Assembly (NCBI GenBank): GCA_002419585.1
Contig: DIGJ01000002.1
Span: 426,783 to 490,782, forward strand
Length of the DNA stretch: 64,000 bases
Origin: Lachnoclostridium sp. UBA5725
Lineage (GTDB): Bacteria > Bacillota > Clostridia > Lachnospirales > Lachnospiraceae
Reading direction: 5' to 3'
Positions within the stretch are counted from its first letter, which is position 1. Every line of letters begins with the position of its first letter. Under the pieces are notes generated by a model. That model saw only the letters and a list, made by a program, of their open reading frames with translations. It was not told the origin of the DNA and did not search any database. Positions 36,199-45,363 of the stretch are shown here, in pieces. The translations under genes and the position numbers were made by a program.

Positions 36199-36324
36199 AT
36201 CAACATCTCCAATCTTATCATTAAATATCTTAGCGACTATTTTACAATAATTGATGAGATATTGTCAAGTTATGCACAAAATGTGAATAGAGTTTTAACA
36301 ATCTTTTAATTTAATTATTTTCTA

Positions 36325-36353
36325 TTGCATAATAAAATAATTAATAGTACAAT
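36325..36353 (+). promoter_or_regulatory. Promoter of the phospholipase-like gene
   Basis: TTGCAT (36325-36330), 17-bp spacer, TACAAT (36348-36353), about 40 bases before the TTG start at 36394. Confidence 0.6.
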
Positions 36354-36393
36354 CAGCATGTAGTCACAAAGTCCCAACAGCGGAGGTTATTTC

Positions 36394-36984
36394 TTGAGAA
36401 AAAAGTCACATATTTCAGTAGCAAAGTACTTATTAAATAGTAACGGGATGGAATATTTACAAGAATATAAGAAATCATTCTATTTTGGCAGTATCCTGCC
36501 GGATTGTGTACCATCATTTCTTACCAGAAGACACTGTATCGAAGATACCATTGAAATATTAAAAGATGAAATTGATAAGATTACGACAGATTATGATGCA
36601 AATAAAGGTTTATCTACATATTTTTGCAGACATCTTGGCGTCATTACACATTATGTTGCGGATTACTTTACCTTTCCACATAATTCCATTTATCCGGGAA
36701 ATATAAAAGATCATTGTATTTATGAAGAAGATTTAAAGCATGCAATGCGTGAATATGTAAAATCAGATCGGGCTAAGAAGATTCGCGAAAAAAATGGTCT
36801 ATTTCATGATTCGAATGAAATCATTGATTTTATTAAAAAGGTACATGCGGAGTACTTACAATTGATGTTACAAGTTCGAATCGACTGCATGTATATAGTA
36901 GAACTTTGTCACAAAGTAGTTGATGCTATTTTGCAATTGTTTGAATTAGAATATAATAAATTAGTAAAGATTCAGATGGCATAA
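36394..36984 (+). CDS. Zinc-dependent phospholipase C-like protein
   Basis: 196 aa, start TTG at 36394 with GGAGGTT eight bases before. His/Asp pattern of the zinc-dependent phospholipase C/S1-P1-like family: HISVAKY at the N-terminus, GSILPDCVPSF, and HLGVITHYVADYFTFPHN (about 88-105). No signal peptide, so if active it works inside the cell; clostridial cytoplasmic homologues are uncharacterised. Single gene between a promoter and a terminator. Confidence 0.75.
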   Translation: MRKKSHISVAKYLLNSNGMEYLQEYKKSFYFGSILPDCVPSFLTRRHCIEDTIEILKDEIDKITTDYDANKGLSTYFCRHLGVITHYVADYFTFPHNSIYPGNIKDHCIYEEDLKHAMREYVKSDRAKKIREKNGLFHDSNEIIDFIKKVHAEYLQLMLQVRIDCMYIVELCHKVVDAILQLFELEYNKLVKIQMA

Positions 36985-37030
36985 AATATGAAAAATATAA
37001 TATTCCATATGTAAAAGCAATCGCTATATG

Positions 37031-37067
37031 AGCTGTCACTCCCTTCACGTGGAGCGACAGCTTTTTT
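37031..37067 (+). terminator. Intrinsic terminator
   Basis: AGCTGTC (37031-37037) with GACAGCT (37056-37062), inner CTCC/GGAG pairing, then TTTTTT. Confidence 0.85.
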
Positions 37068-37076
37068 AAAAAAACA

Positions 37077-37126
37077 CCTTACGTAACCTATTGCTTGTGA
37101 CGTTACGTAAGGGAATATAGTAGCAT
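37077..37126 (+). promoter_or_regulatory. MerR-type promoter/operator before the MerR gene
   Basis: Inverted repeat CCTTACGTAAC (37077-37087) and GTTACGTAAGG (37102-37112). The second arm contains TTACGTAA inside a 20-bp spacer between TTGTGA (37095-37100) and TAGCAT (37121-37126), the elongated spacer typical of MerR-activated promoters. Implies autoregulation. Confidence 0.5.
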
Positions 37127-37142
37127 CAAGGAGGTGAAATCT

Positions 37143-37643
37143 ATGTCAAAATACACGACCGGAGAGTTGGCTAAGTTGTGTGATGTTTCGGTTCGGACGG
37201 TACAGTTTTATGACACAAAAGACATATTAAAACCGACAGAATTATCAGAAGGTGGAAGAAGACTGTATACGGAAGCTGATCTTGAAAAGTTACGTACAAT
37301 CTGTTTGTTAAAATCACTAGGACTTTCCCTTGATTCAATCAAGGGAATATTGCAAAGTGAGACGCCGAGTAAGATACTGATGCTTTTACTGGATGAACAA
37401 ACAAAACATATCGAGAATGAAATCCGTGAAAAGACAAGTCAGATAAAAGCAATTGGGCTTGTCAAAGAGAGTCTTAAGAATACAACCGTTATTCCGGTAA
37501 ATTCAATGACCGACATAGATTCTACTGGAAGGTGTTTGCGCATAAATCTACGAAAAATAAAATACCAAATATTGTATTTATTACGGCAAATATCCTTGCG
37601 GCGTTATTATTTGCGGTTGGTCATCTTCCCGCCACGTTGGTGA
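37143..37643 (+). CDS. MerR-family regulator, effector part lost by deletion
   Basis: 166-aa open frame; ATG 37143 follows AAGGAGGTG. Residues 1-75 are an intact MerR DNA-binding domain (YTTGELAKLCDVSVRTVQFYDTK, in part; LSEGGRRLYTEADLEKL; LKSLGLSLDSIKGIL), residues 80-115 the dimerisation coiled coil. After MTDID (about base 37516) the frame becomes Arg/Leu-rich nonsense, and the +1 frame instead continues as the C-terminal half of a CPBP protease. So a deletion has probably joined a MerR gene to a downstream CPBP gene. The DNA-binding part could still dimerise. Confidence 0.72.
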   Translation: MSKYTTGELAKLCDVSVRTVQFYDTKDILKPTELSEGGRRLYTEADLEKLRTICLLKSLGLSLDSIKGILQSETPSKILMLLLDEQTKHIENEIREKTSQIKAIGLVKESLKNTTVIPVNSMTDIDSTGRCLRINLRKIKYQILYLLRQISLRRYYLRLVIFPPRW

Positions 37644-37834
37644 TGTTTGGTGAATTGAATGGCCTCATTATTGCCCGATGCCTGCTTCTAAATGGAGGCT
37701 TTGGTTTGGTATTCGGTTGGTTGTATAAAAAGTTCGGTATCCAGTATGCTATGATTGCACATGCCATAACGCACATAATCTGCGATGGGTTTTTGTATCT
37801 AGTAATTCGATGTTCAGCAAATACGTTATCATAG
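37520..37834 (+). pseudogene. C-terminal remnant of a CPBP (Abi) membrane protease
   Basis: In the frame shifted from the MerR gene: FYWKVFAHKSTKNKIPNI, then helices with the second and third CPBP motifs (AALLFAVGHLP with the motif-2 His; HAITHIICDG in place of HxxxN). The first motif, EExxxR, and all upstream helices are missing, and there is no start codon or ribosome site. Best read as a fragment left by a deletion. An intact CPBP gene exists at 56.5 kb. Confidence 0.75.
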
Positions 37835-37836
37835 AG

Positions 37837-37876
37837 AAAATCCCCGCAATACTTAAAAAGTGCTGCGGGGATTTTT
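37837..37876. terminator. Bidirectional terminator
   Basis: AAAATCCCCGCA (37837-37848) pairs with TGCGGGGATTTT (37864-37875). Serves the decayed MerR/CPBP locus and the convergent lysozyme gene. Confidence 0.9.
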
Positions 37877-37887
37877 CTATGATGCTA

Positions 37888-39609
37888 CTATTTAGCAGTT
37901 TTTGCTCTTAATATACTGCTACATGAGCCAAAATAATTGGCTCCATTGATACGTTTATAGGCTCTGACCTTGAATTTGTATTCGGTAGAGGCTTTGAGAT
38001 TGGTGCAAACATAGGTCAAATCCTGTGATGAAATCGTCATTAATTTTGTGTACTTCTTAGCTGATTTGTTGTAATAGTAAATTTGATATCCGGTTGCTCC
38101 AGAAACCTTTTCCCAGTTTAATCGAATTCTGGAAGAAGTCTTACCACCAACGGAAAGATTTGTTACTTTCGTTGGAAGCGGAGATGATAAAATGATTTCG
38201 GAGGAAGTACTAAATCTTGCCGTATTATTGATTCGTGTAAAGGAATATACCTTATACTGATAATTGGAAGCAGAAGATAACTTCTTATGGATATAAGTGG
38301 TTTTTCTATTGCCTGATAGGGTAACTAGTTTTACAAATTCGCCTGTTTTATTATCATAACGAAAGATTCGATAACCATCACTTTCATCCACCTTATCCCA
38401 TTTCAGGGTGATTGAGCTGGTGCTGGTTGGTTTGGCAGTTACATTACCTACACTGCTTGGCAGAGTGAATGTGTTGAAAACGTTAGAAAAGCCACCAAAA
38501 TAATTGGTTCCATTAAATTTTAAATACCCTCGCACTTTGTAATAGTAGGAGGTTGCAGGGGTTGTATCGGAATCGATATAAACGTTGATTGACTCACCAG
38601 AAACACTGATTGCTTCACCAGAAACAGATGCTACCCGCTCGAAATTTCCAGTAGGAGTCGTACTTCGATAGATCTGATATCCTTGTGCACCATTGGAAGT
38701 ATCCCACTGCAGCGTGATATCTGTGTCAGATCGATTGCCAGCAGTTAGACCGGCTACTTTATCCGGTGTTTTTTTATACCAAAAATTACAATCTACACTG
38801 CCTTTAATCCCATTTACAGTACCTTTGCTGGTATATTGCCAAAAGCTATATAGACCGGTATAAGAGGTCTCATTGGTGTAGTTCGCAAGCCAGATATCAT
38901 AATTCGCTTGAATCTGATCCGCATATAATCCTTTTTGAAGCATAGTTAAATTTGCATATACCATAGGGGTATAGCCACTGGCTTTAATCGTATCGCAAAA
39001 AGCGAGACAAACGTTGGTTGCATCCTGCTTCGAAAGTTTTGCGTCATAGAGTCGTCCGGTCTGACCACCACTAGCACTTGCATATTCAAAGTCCATGACA
39101 AGTGGCATGGAGATTTTATAATTACCAATTCGTTCCAAAATATAATTTGCCTCTTCAATGGCCTCTTCCTGAGTTGTTGCCTGTGAAAAGAAATAAACAC
39201 CAACTGGAATACCAGCCGCTATGGCACCTTGCATATTCTGGTCATAATAGGTATCGGCTCCGAAGTTTCCGCCTGCTCCGTATCCACGATAACCTACTCG
39301 GATAAAAGCAAATTCAACACCAGCTGCTTTCGCTTTTTCCCAATCGATATCTCCTTGATACTTTGATACATCGATTCCATCTAAAAGAATACAGTCATCA
39401 TAGACTGGATTATGAGTGTAATCGGTTGGATAAAAAGGAGTACTTAATAGTCTCATTCCACTACTTGTCCGACTTGTTTGTATGGAACCAAGACGGTATG
39501 CGCCTGGATCATCCTCCTGAGCAATCGCAGTCGCTCCTGAAATTGTCACAACCATTATAACAACCATTAATAGTAAGAATGGCTTTCGTTTTCTTAATTT
39601 ATTGAACAT
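37888..39609 (-). CDS. Secreted GH25 lysozyme with three fibronectin type III domains
   Basis: 573 aa. Signal peptide (residues 1-30: KRKPFLLLMVVIMVVTISGATA). GH25 muramidase about 75-290: GIDVSKYQGDIDWEKAK with the catalytic-face Asp, FAFIRVGYRGYG, MPLVMDFEYA (catalytic DxE), WLANYT, FWQYTSKG. Then three FnIII modules (about 293-380, 385-475, 478-573), each with a YQIY/YRIF and YKVR/YKVY strand. It would cleave peptidoglycan glycan chains outside the cell, the FnIII repeats acting as spacers or wall/polysaccharide contacts. Single gene. Confidence 0.93.
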   Translation of the reverse strand: MFNKLRKRKPFLLLMVVIMVVTISGATAIAQEDDPGAYRLGSIQTSRTSSGMRLLSTPFYPTDYTHNPVYDDCILLDGIDVSKYQGDIDWEKAKAAGVEFAFIRVGYRGYGAGGNFGADTYYDQNMQGAIAAGIPVGVYFFSQATTQEEAIEEANYILERIGNYKISMPLVMDFEYASASGGQTGRLYDAKLSKQDATNVCLAFCDTIKASGYTPMVYANLTMLQKGLYADQIQANYDIWLANYTNETSYTGLYSFWQYTSKGTVNGIKGSVDCNFWYKKTPDKVAGLTAGNRSDTDITLQWDTSNGAQGYQIYRSTTPTGNFERVASVSGEAISVSGESINVYIDSDTTPATSYYYKVRGYLKFNGTNYFGGFSNVFNTFTLPSSVGNVTAKPTSTSSITLKWDKVDESDGYRIFRYDNKTGEFVKLVTLSGNRKTTYIHKKLSSASNYQYKVYSFTRINNTARFSTSSEIILSSPLPTKVTNLSVGGKTSSRIRLNWEKVSGATGYQIYYYNKSAKKYTKLMTISSQDLTYVCTNLKASTEYKFKVRAYKRINGANYFGSCSSILRAKTAK

Positions 39610-39722
39610 ATTATTCCCTCCATTTGTAATGTTTCTTTTAAAATGCTACTGGACAAATATTGCAAAAATAAGGCAGTGGAGATAATGTAATAAAATTGTA
39701 ATAAATTGTAAGCAAAAAGTAA

Positions 39723-39785
39723 CGGGGCACAAATAGCATATGCGCTAACCATGTTGAGGTTAGATTGCATGCTTTTTGTGCCCCG
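39723..39785 (-). terminator. Large hairpin, probable terminator of the ABC-F gene
   Basis: CGGGGCACAAA (39723-39733) pairs with TTTGTGCCCCG (39775-39785); inside, CTAACC pairs with GGTTAG. On the minus strand a TTACTTTTT tract follows. Unusually long for a terminator. Confidence 0.65.
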
Positions 39786-39857
39786 ATATTTAAATTCAAC
39801 ATGAACTATGTTTTTGAACATTCATTTACGGTTCATGTTTATTTATATTGATTATAA

Positions 39858-41492
39858 TTAATCTTCATCTTCTTCGGACTGAACATTTAATACCTGACGT
39901 TTACGTGCCATTTCATCACTGTCTAAGTATTCATCGTAAGTGGAAACCTTATCAATCAGTCCATTTGGTGTGATTTCCATAATGCGATTCGCAATCGTTT
40001 GAATGAATTGGTGATCTTGTGAAGTAAATAATACAACACCGGAGAACTTAATGATACCGTTATTTAATGCAGTAATAGATTCCATGTCTAAATGGTTGGT
40101 TGGTTCGTCCATAATCAGAACATTAGCTGCCATGAGCATCATTTTTGATAACATAACACGAACTTTTTCACCACCGGAAAGTATATTTACTTTCTTCATA
40201 CCATCATCACCAGCAAAAAGCATTCTTCCCATGAATCCACGGACATAAGTTACATCTTTTTCAGGAGAATATGGCATTAACCAGTCAACGATTGTCTCAG
40301 TTCCTGAGAATTCTTTGGTATTATCCTTTGGGAAATATGCCTGGGTTGTTGTAATACCCCATTTATAAGAACCTTCATCTGGTTCCATTTCTCCAGATAA
40401 TATTTTGAATAAAGTAGTAGTAGCAAGGGTATTTCCACCTACAAAGGCAACTTTTTCATCATGTCCAATGATAAAGGAGATATTATCGAGTATTTTAACA
40501 CCTTCGATGGTTTTGGATAAGTTGGTTACGGTTAACACTTCATTTCCAATTTCGCGGCTTGGACGAAAATCAATATAAGGATATTTACGGCTGGATGGGC
40601 GAATATCATCAATTTCGATTTTTTCTAGCGCTTTCTTACGAGAAGTCGCCTGCTTTGATTTGGAAGCATTTGCACTAAATCGTTGAATAAATTCTTGTAA
40701 TTCCTTAATCTTTTCTTCTTTTTTCTTATTTGCATCTTTCATTTGTTTTACCATCAACTGACTGGATTCATACCAAAAATCGTAGTTGCCGGCGTAGAGC
40801 TGAATTTTTGCATAATCAATATCCGCAATGTGCGTACATACTTTGTTGAGGAAATAACGGTCATGGGATACCACAATTACGGTATTTTCAAAATTAATTA
40901 AAAATTCTTCTAACCAACGGATGGCATCTAAGTCCAAATGGTTGGTAGGCTCATCGAGAAGAAGAATGTCTGGATTACCAAACAGTGCCTGTGCTAATAA
41001 AACTTTGATCTTTTGGGAACCACTTAAATCCTTCATGTAAGTGTAATGTAAGTCCGTATCAATACCAATACCATTTAAAAGGGTAGCAGCATCGGATTCC
41101 GCTTCCCAGCCATTTAAGTTAGCAAATTCGCCTTCGAGTTCGCTAGCTAAGATTCCATCTTCTTCTGTGAAATCTTCTTTTGCATAGATAATTTCTTTTT
41201 CCTTCATGATATCATAGAGTCTTTGATTTCCCATGATAACCGTGTCTAATACGTTGAATTCATCGTATTTAAAGTGGTCCTGCTTCAAGAAGGAAAGTCG
41301 TTGTCCTGGAGTAATGATAACATCTCCATTGGTAGGTTCTAATTCACCAGTCAGGATTCTAAGAAATGTCGATTTTCCGGCACCATTTGCACCAATCAAT
41401 CCATAGCAGTTTCCTTCTGTAAATTTAATGTTTACTTCTTCAAAAAGGGCTTTCTTTCCTAGTCGAAGTGTAATGTTACTAGCTTGTATCAT
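39858..41492 (-). CDS. ABC-F family ATPase (YkpA/YbiT-like) with altered second Walker A
   Basis: 544 aa, two ABC domains joined by a charged helical linker (about 245-300), no membrane region; ABC-F proteins act on the ribosome. Domain 1 is normal: Walker A GANGAGKST (34-42), LSGSQKIKVLLAQAL, Walker B DILLLDEPTNHLDLD. In domain 2 the Walker A reads GGNTLATTT (about 352-360): the invariant glycine is Ala and the lysine is Thr, whereas LSGGEKVRVML and VLIMDEPTNHLD are intact. Acidic C-terminus. Most ABC-F proteins need both sites, so domain 2 may bind ATP without the lysine or be regulatory. Diverges from a second ABC-F gene. Confidence 0.9.
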   Translation of the reverse strand: MIQASNITLRLGKKALFEEVNIKFTEGNCYGLIGANGAGKSTFLRILTGELEPTNGDVIITPGQRLSFLKQDHFKYDEFNVLDTVIMGNQRLYDIMKEKEIIYAKEDFTEEDGILASELEGEFANLNGWEAESDAATLLNGIGIDTDLHYTYMKDLSGSQKIKVLLAQALFGNPDILLLDEPTNHLDLDAIRWLEEFLINFENTVIVVSHDRYFLNKVCTHIADIDYAKIQLYAGNYDFWYESSQLMVKQMKDANKKKEEKIKELQEFIQRFSANASKSKQATSRKKALEKIEIDDIRPSSRKYPYIDFRPSREIGNEVLTVTNLSKTIEGVKILDNISFIIGHDEKVAFVGGNTLATTTLFKILSGEMEPDEGSYKWGITTTQAYFPKDNTKEFSGTETIVDWLMPYSPEKDVTYVRGFMGRMLFAGDDGMKKVNILSGGEKVRVMLSKMMLMAANVLIMDEPTNHLDMESITALNNGIIKFSGVVLFTSQDHQFIQTIANRIMEITPNGLIDKVSTYDEYLDSDEMARKRQVLNVQSEEDED

Positions 41493-41598
41493 AGTAAATT
41501 CCTTTCTATTTAAAACTCATTTGTTTCGTTCGTTTTATACACATCAAGTTTTATTTTATCGTAAATTCCCCATTTTGCAAGTGTTTTTTTACTTTTCC

Positions 41599-41627
41599 TT
41601 GTATTGATATTCTAATTTCGTTATAAT
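41599..41627 (+). promoter_or_regulatory. Promoter of the second ABC-F gene
   Basis: TTGTAT (41599-41604), 17-bp spacer, TATAAT (41622-41627), about 54 bases before the start at 41681. Confidence 0.65.
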
Positions 41628-41680
41628 AAGGGTATATGGCATTCTTTATGTTGCATAGAGAACGAAAGGAAATATTGGAA

Positions 41681-43477
41681 ATGAATTTATTAACTGCGGA
41701 AAAAATAGGAAAAAGTTTTACCGATAAAATATTATTAAAAGAAGCTACCCTCGGTATCAATGAAGGAGATCGCATTGGAGTCATTGGTATTAATGGGACA
41801 GGAAAATCTACCTTGCTTAAATTGATAGCAGGAATTGAAAAACCCGATTCTGGTACGATTACAAAAGGAAGTAAGGTAAGAATTGAATATTTAGCACAAA
41901 ACCCAGAGTTTGATGATAATCTTACCATATTAGAAAATGTAGTAAAAGAAAAGGAGGCAAAGGAAAGTCACTGGAATATCGAAGGACAGGCGAAATCCAT
42001 GCTTGAAAAACTTGGAATTACCGATGTCAATGGGAAAGTGACTACCCTATCCGGAGGGCAGAAAAAGCGAGTAGCTCTTGTTCGGACTCTTTTAACACCG
42101 GCAGATATTTTAGTGTTAGATGAACCAACGAACCATTTGGATAATGAGATGGCAGAGTGGCTAGAAAATTATTTGAATCAGTGGAAGGGTGCCTTAATCA
42201 TGGTAACACATGATCGTTATTTCCTAGATAAGGTAACGAATCGAATCATTGAAATTGATAAGGGAAATATATATAGTTATACAGCCAACTATATGGGCTT
42301 TTTAGAGTTAAAAGCGCAAAGAGAAGACATGGAACTTGCCACGGAGCGAAAGAAAAAGAGCTTATATCGTCAGGATTTAGAATGGATGATGCGAGGAGCA
42401 AGAGCACGTTCGACAAAACAAAAGGCACATATTCAGCGATTTGAAGAATTACGGGATCGTGATAAAATTATAGAAGACGGGGCAGTTGAGGTAAATACGT
42501 TATCCTCACGACTTGGAAAGAAAACAATTGAGCTAGCTGGTATTACGAAAGCATTTGAAGAGAAAAATTTGTTTGAAGACTTTTCTTATATTTTCTTAAA
42601 AGGAGACCGTGTTGGTATTATTGGTCAAAACGGCTGTGGAAAATCAACACTACTGCGTATTATAAATGGAATCGAAAAACCGAATGCAGGGGAGGTAATC
42701 ATCGGTGAAACCGTTAAAATAGGTTACTTTTCTCAGGAAAATGAGTACATGGATGAAAATCAAAAAGTACTCGATTATATCAAAGATACGGCGGAATATA
42801 TAAAGACAGCAGACGGGGAAGCCTCTGCTTCTCAGATGTGTGAAAAATTCTTGTTTGACGGCACACTGCAGCATTCTTTGATTGCAAAACTGTCTGGTGG
42901 TGAAAAACGCCGTTTGTACTTATTGAAAGTACTAATGGAAGCACCCAACATTTTATTCCTAGATGAACCAACGAATGACTTGGATATACAGACGTTGACC
43001 ATATTGGAAGATTATCTAAAAGATTATGATGGTATTGTGGTTGCAGTATCCCATGACCGGTATTTTCTGGATAAGCTGGCAACGCGTATTTTTGCTTTTG
43101 AGAAGAAACAAATTCAGCAGTACGTTGGAAACTATAGTGATTATGTAGCACTAAGGGGAAAAACTTCCTTCGATCGTGAGGAAAAGTCAAAGGAAGATAA
43201 GCAAAAAACAGAAAAGATAAAAGAGACGAAGAAAGTCAAATTTTCTTATAAAGAACAAAGAGAATTTGATGAAATTGATGATGTGATACAGCGTTTGGAA
43301 GAACAAATCGAAGCTGCGGATCAAAAAATGGAACAGGAAGCAAGTAATTATGGGGTTCTTGCCAAGTTGACCAAAGAAAAAGAAGAATTGGAGCATCAGC
43401 TGGAAGAAAAGATGAATCGCTGGGTATATCTAAATGATCTGGCAGAACAAATGGAGAAGGAAAAATGGGGAGAGTAA
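41681..43477 (+). CDS. ABC-F family ATPase, Uup-like with C-terminal coiled coil
   Basis: 598 aa. Start ATG 41681 (MNLLTAEKIGKSF) fits the family N-terminus; the open frame runs back to 41636 without support. Both Walker A motifs are intact (GINGTGKST and GQNGCGKST), as are LSGGQKKRVALVRTLL / LSGGEKRRLYLLKVL and both Walker B segments (LVLDEPTNHLD, LFLDEPTNDLD). The last 80 residues form a coiled coil (REFDEIDDVIQRLEEQIEAA), as in Uup. Ribosome- or branched-DNA-linked ATPase. Overlaps the GH13-like gene by 13 bases, suggesting cotranslation. Confidence 0.92.
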   Translation: MNLLTAEKIGKSFTDKILLKEATLGINEGDRIGVIGINGTGKSTLLKLIAGIEKPDSGTITKGSKVRIEYLAQNPEFDDNLTILENVVKEKEAKESHWNIEGQAKSMLEKLGITDVNGKVTTLSGGQKKRVALVRTLLTPADILVLDEPTNHLDNEMAEWLENYLNQWKGALIMVTHDRYFLDKVTNRIIEIDKGNIYSYTANYMGFLELKAQREDMELATERKKKSLYRQDLEWMMRGARARSTKQKAHIQRFEELRDRDKIIEDGAVEVNTLSSRLGKKTIELAGITKAFEEKNLFEDFSYIFLKGDRVGIIGQNGCGKSTLLRIINGIEKPNAGEVIIGETVKIGYFSQENEYMDENQKVLDYIKDTAEYIKTADGEASASQMCEKFLFDGTLQHSLIAKLSGGEKRRLYLLKVLMEAPNILFLDEPTNDLDIQTLTILEDYLKDYDGIVVAVSHDRYFLDKLATRIFAFEKKQIQQYVGNYSDYVALRGKTSFDREEKSKEDKQKTEKIKETKKVKFSYKEQREFDEIDDVIQRLEEQIEAADQKMEQEASNYGVLAKLTKEKEELEHQLEEKMNRWVYLNDLAEQMEKEKWGE

Positions 43478-45312
43478 AACAAGGAATACCATTTCCACTC
43501 GGAGTGAATGAGACAGCAGGGGGGCTACAGTTTGCAATTCATGTGTTGTACGCAAAAACGTGTTGTTTGCTCCTATTTGAAAAGGGAGATGTGAAAGCAA
43601 AAACAACCGTGGATATGACACAGTTTCGGACGGGTACTGTTTATTCGGTTTGTTTTGAGAAAAAACGATTCTCTGATTTTGATGGATTTGAGTATTTGTA
43701 TGAGGTGGACGGTAAATTGGTAATTGACCCTTATGCAACGAAACTGACCGGACGGGAGATGTGGGGAAGGCTTACCGAAGGGGCAGTACAAAGAGGTGTG
43801 ATATATGACCAGGCATTTGATTGGCAACAGGATACTCCTCCACATATAAAATATTCGGATTTGTACGTATACCAGCTTCATGTTCGCGGGTTTACGAAAC
43901 ATGCTTCCTCCAAAGTGAATCAAAAAGGAACCTTTGCAGGGCTCAAAGAAAAAATTCCATATATAAAAGACTTAGGAATGAACGCATTGCTGTTACTTCC
44001 TTGCTATGATTTTGACGAACAGGTCATAAAAGAAGAAATAGCGATGTTTGAACCTGTTGATAAGCCTAAGCTGAACTTTTGGGGGTATGCCCAGCCGGCC
44101 TTCTATTTTGCACCAAAGGCCTCGTATGCCGCGAATAAAGAAAATCCTCAGCTTGAAATGAAGGAGATGATTCAAGAAATTCATGCAAATCGCATGGAGG
44201 TAATCATGGATATGCATTTTTCAGAGGATACCAACGTTTATCTGATCATCGACTGTCTTCGATTTTGGAACTTATGTTATCATGTGGATGGCTTTCGTCT
44301 CAATGATAATGTGGTACCGGTTGAGATAATTGCAAAAGATCCAGTGCTTGGAAACGTGAAACTATTGTCTTCGTATTGGAGCGAAGACAAACATAGTCTC
44401 GATACAAGTTACGGGCAAGCGCGTAGCGTAGCGGAATATAACGAAGGATTTTTAATGGATGCACGCCGTTTCTTGAAAAGTGATGAAGGACAAGTACGAG
44501 CATTCATAAGTCGTACGAAACGAAATCCAAAAAATATTGCGGTGATTAATTATATCACTTCAATCAATGGGTTTACACTGAAGGATCTGGTATCCTATGA
44601 TATCAAACACAATGAAGAAAATGGCGAAAAAGATCGCGATGGTACCGATTATAATTATAGCTGGAATTGTGGAAAAGAAGGAGAAACGAAGAATAAGCAA
44701 GTACTGGCTCTTCGCCAAAAGCAAATAAAAAATGCATTACTTATACTTTATTTAAGTCAGGGCACTCCTATGTTACTTGCTGGTGATGAATTTGGAAACA
44801 GCCAAAAAGGTAACAACAATCCATATTGTCAGGACAATACAATTTCTTGGTTAAACTGGAACCAAAGGAAAGAAAATGAAGAAACTTATGTTTTTGTAAA
44901 AGAGTTAATTGCTTTTCGTAAAGCACATCCAATTTTGCATACGCAGGAGGAATTAACGGGCATGGATTACATTTCATGTGGCAGCCCAGATATCTCCTTT
45001 CATGGAACAAAAGCTTGGTATGTCGATGACTCAAATTACAGCCGTCTTCTTGCTGTCATGCTAAATGGAGATTATCAGAAGCTACCTTGTGGCAGCAAAG
45101 ATGATAGTTTCTATATTGCATACAATATGCATTGGGAAGCACATAGCTTTGACTTGCCTAAGCTTATAAAGGGTAGAGTATGGAGGTTAAAATGGGATAC
45201 CTCCTTGAATACAATGCTAGATAATGGCGAGATGGAAGTATTAGAAAACCAACGAAACTATCTGATAAAACCGCGATCGGTAGTCGTACTTTGTGGTACA
45301 GAGAGCAAATAA
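43465..45312 (+). CDS. GH13-like protein (GlgX/pullulanase architecture) lacking catalytic residues
   Basis: 615 aa. Residues 1-100 resemble the CBM48 module of debranching enzymes; 130-500 a GH13 barrel (LYVYQLHVRGFTKH, GTFAGLKEKIPYIKDLGMNAL, LLAGDEFGNSQKGNNNPYCQDN, LNWNQR); then a C-terminal beta domain. Yet the active site is gone: region II reads GFRLND with Asn280 where the nucleophile Asp should be; the acid/base Glu position is Ser303 (LLSSYW); region IV has Ile367-Asn368 for His-Asp; region I lacks its Asn-His and the loop to region II is much shortened. Probably a non-catalytic glucan-binding or regulatory partner. ATG overlaps the ABC-F gene's end. Confidence 0.85.
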   Translation: MGRVKQGIPFPLGVNETAGGLQFAIHVLYAKTCCLLLFEKGDVKAKTTVDMTQFRTGTVYSVCFEKKRFSDFDGFEYLYEVDGKLVIDPYATKLTGREMWGRLTEGAVQRGVIYDQAFDWQQDTPPHIKYSDLYVYQLHVRGFTKHASSKVNQKGTFAGLKEKIPYIKDLGMNALLLLPCYDFDEQVIKEEIAMFEPVDKPKLNFWGYAQPAFYFAPKASYAANKENPQLEMKEMIQEIHANRMEVIMDMHFSEDTNVYLIIDCLRFWNLCYHVDGFRLNDNVVPVEIIAKDPVLGNVKLLSSYWSEDKHSLDTSYGQARSVAEYNEGFLMDARRFLKSDEGQVRAFISRTKRNPKNIAVINYITSINGFTLKDLVSYDIKHNEENGEKDRDGTDYNYSWNCGKEGETKNKQVLALRQKQIKNALLILYLSQGTPMLLAGDEFGNSQKGNNNPYCQDNTISWLNWNQRKENEETYVFVKELIAFRKAHPILHTQEELTGMDYISCGSPDISFHGTKAWYVDDSNYSRLLAVMLNGDYQKLPCGSKDDSFYIAYNMHWEAHSFDLPKLIKGRVWRLKWDTSLNTMLDNGEMEVLENQRNYLIKPRSVVVLCGTESK

Positions 45313-45363
45313 ATATGTTGCACAGAAAACAAAGAACGAAGAAGCTTTGCGAGGAATTTGTGA

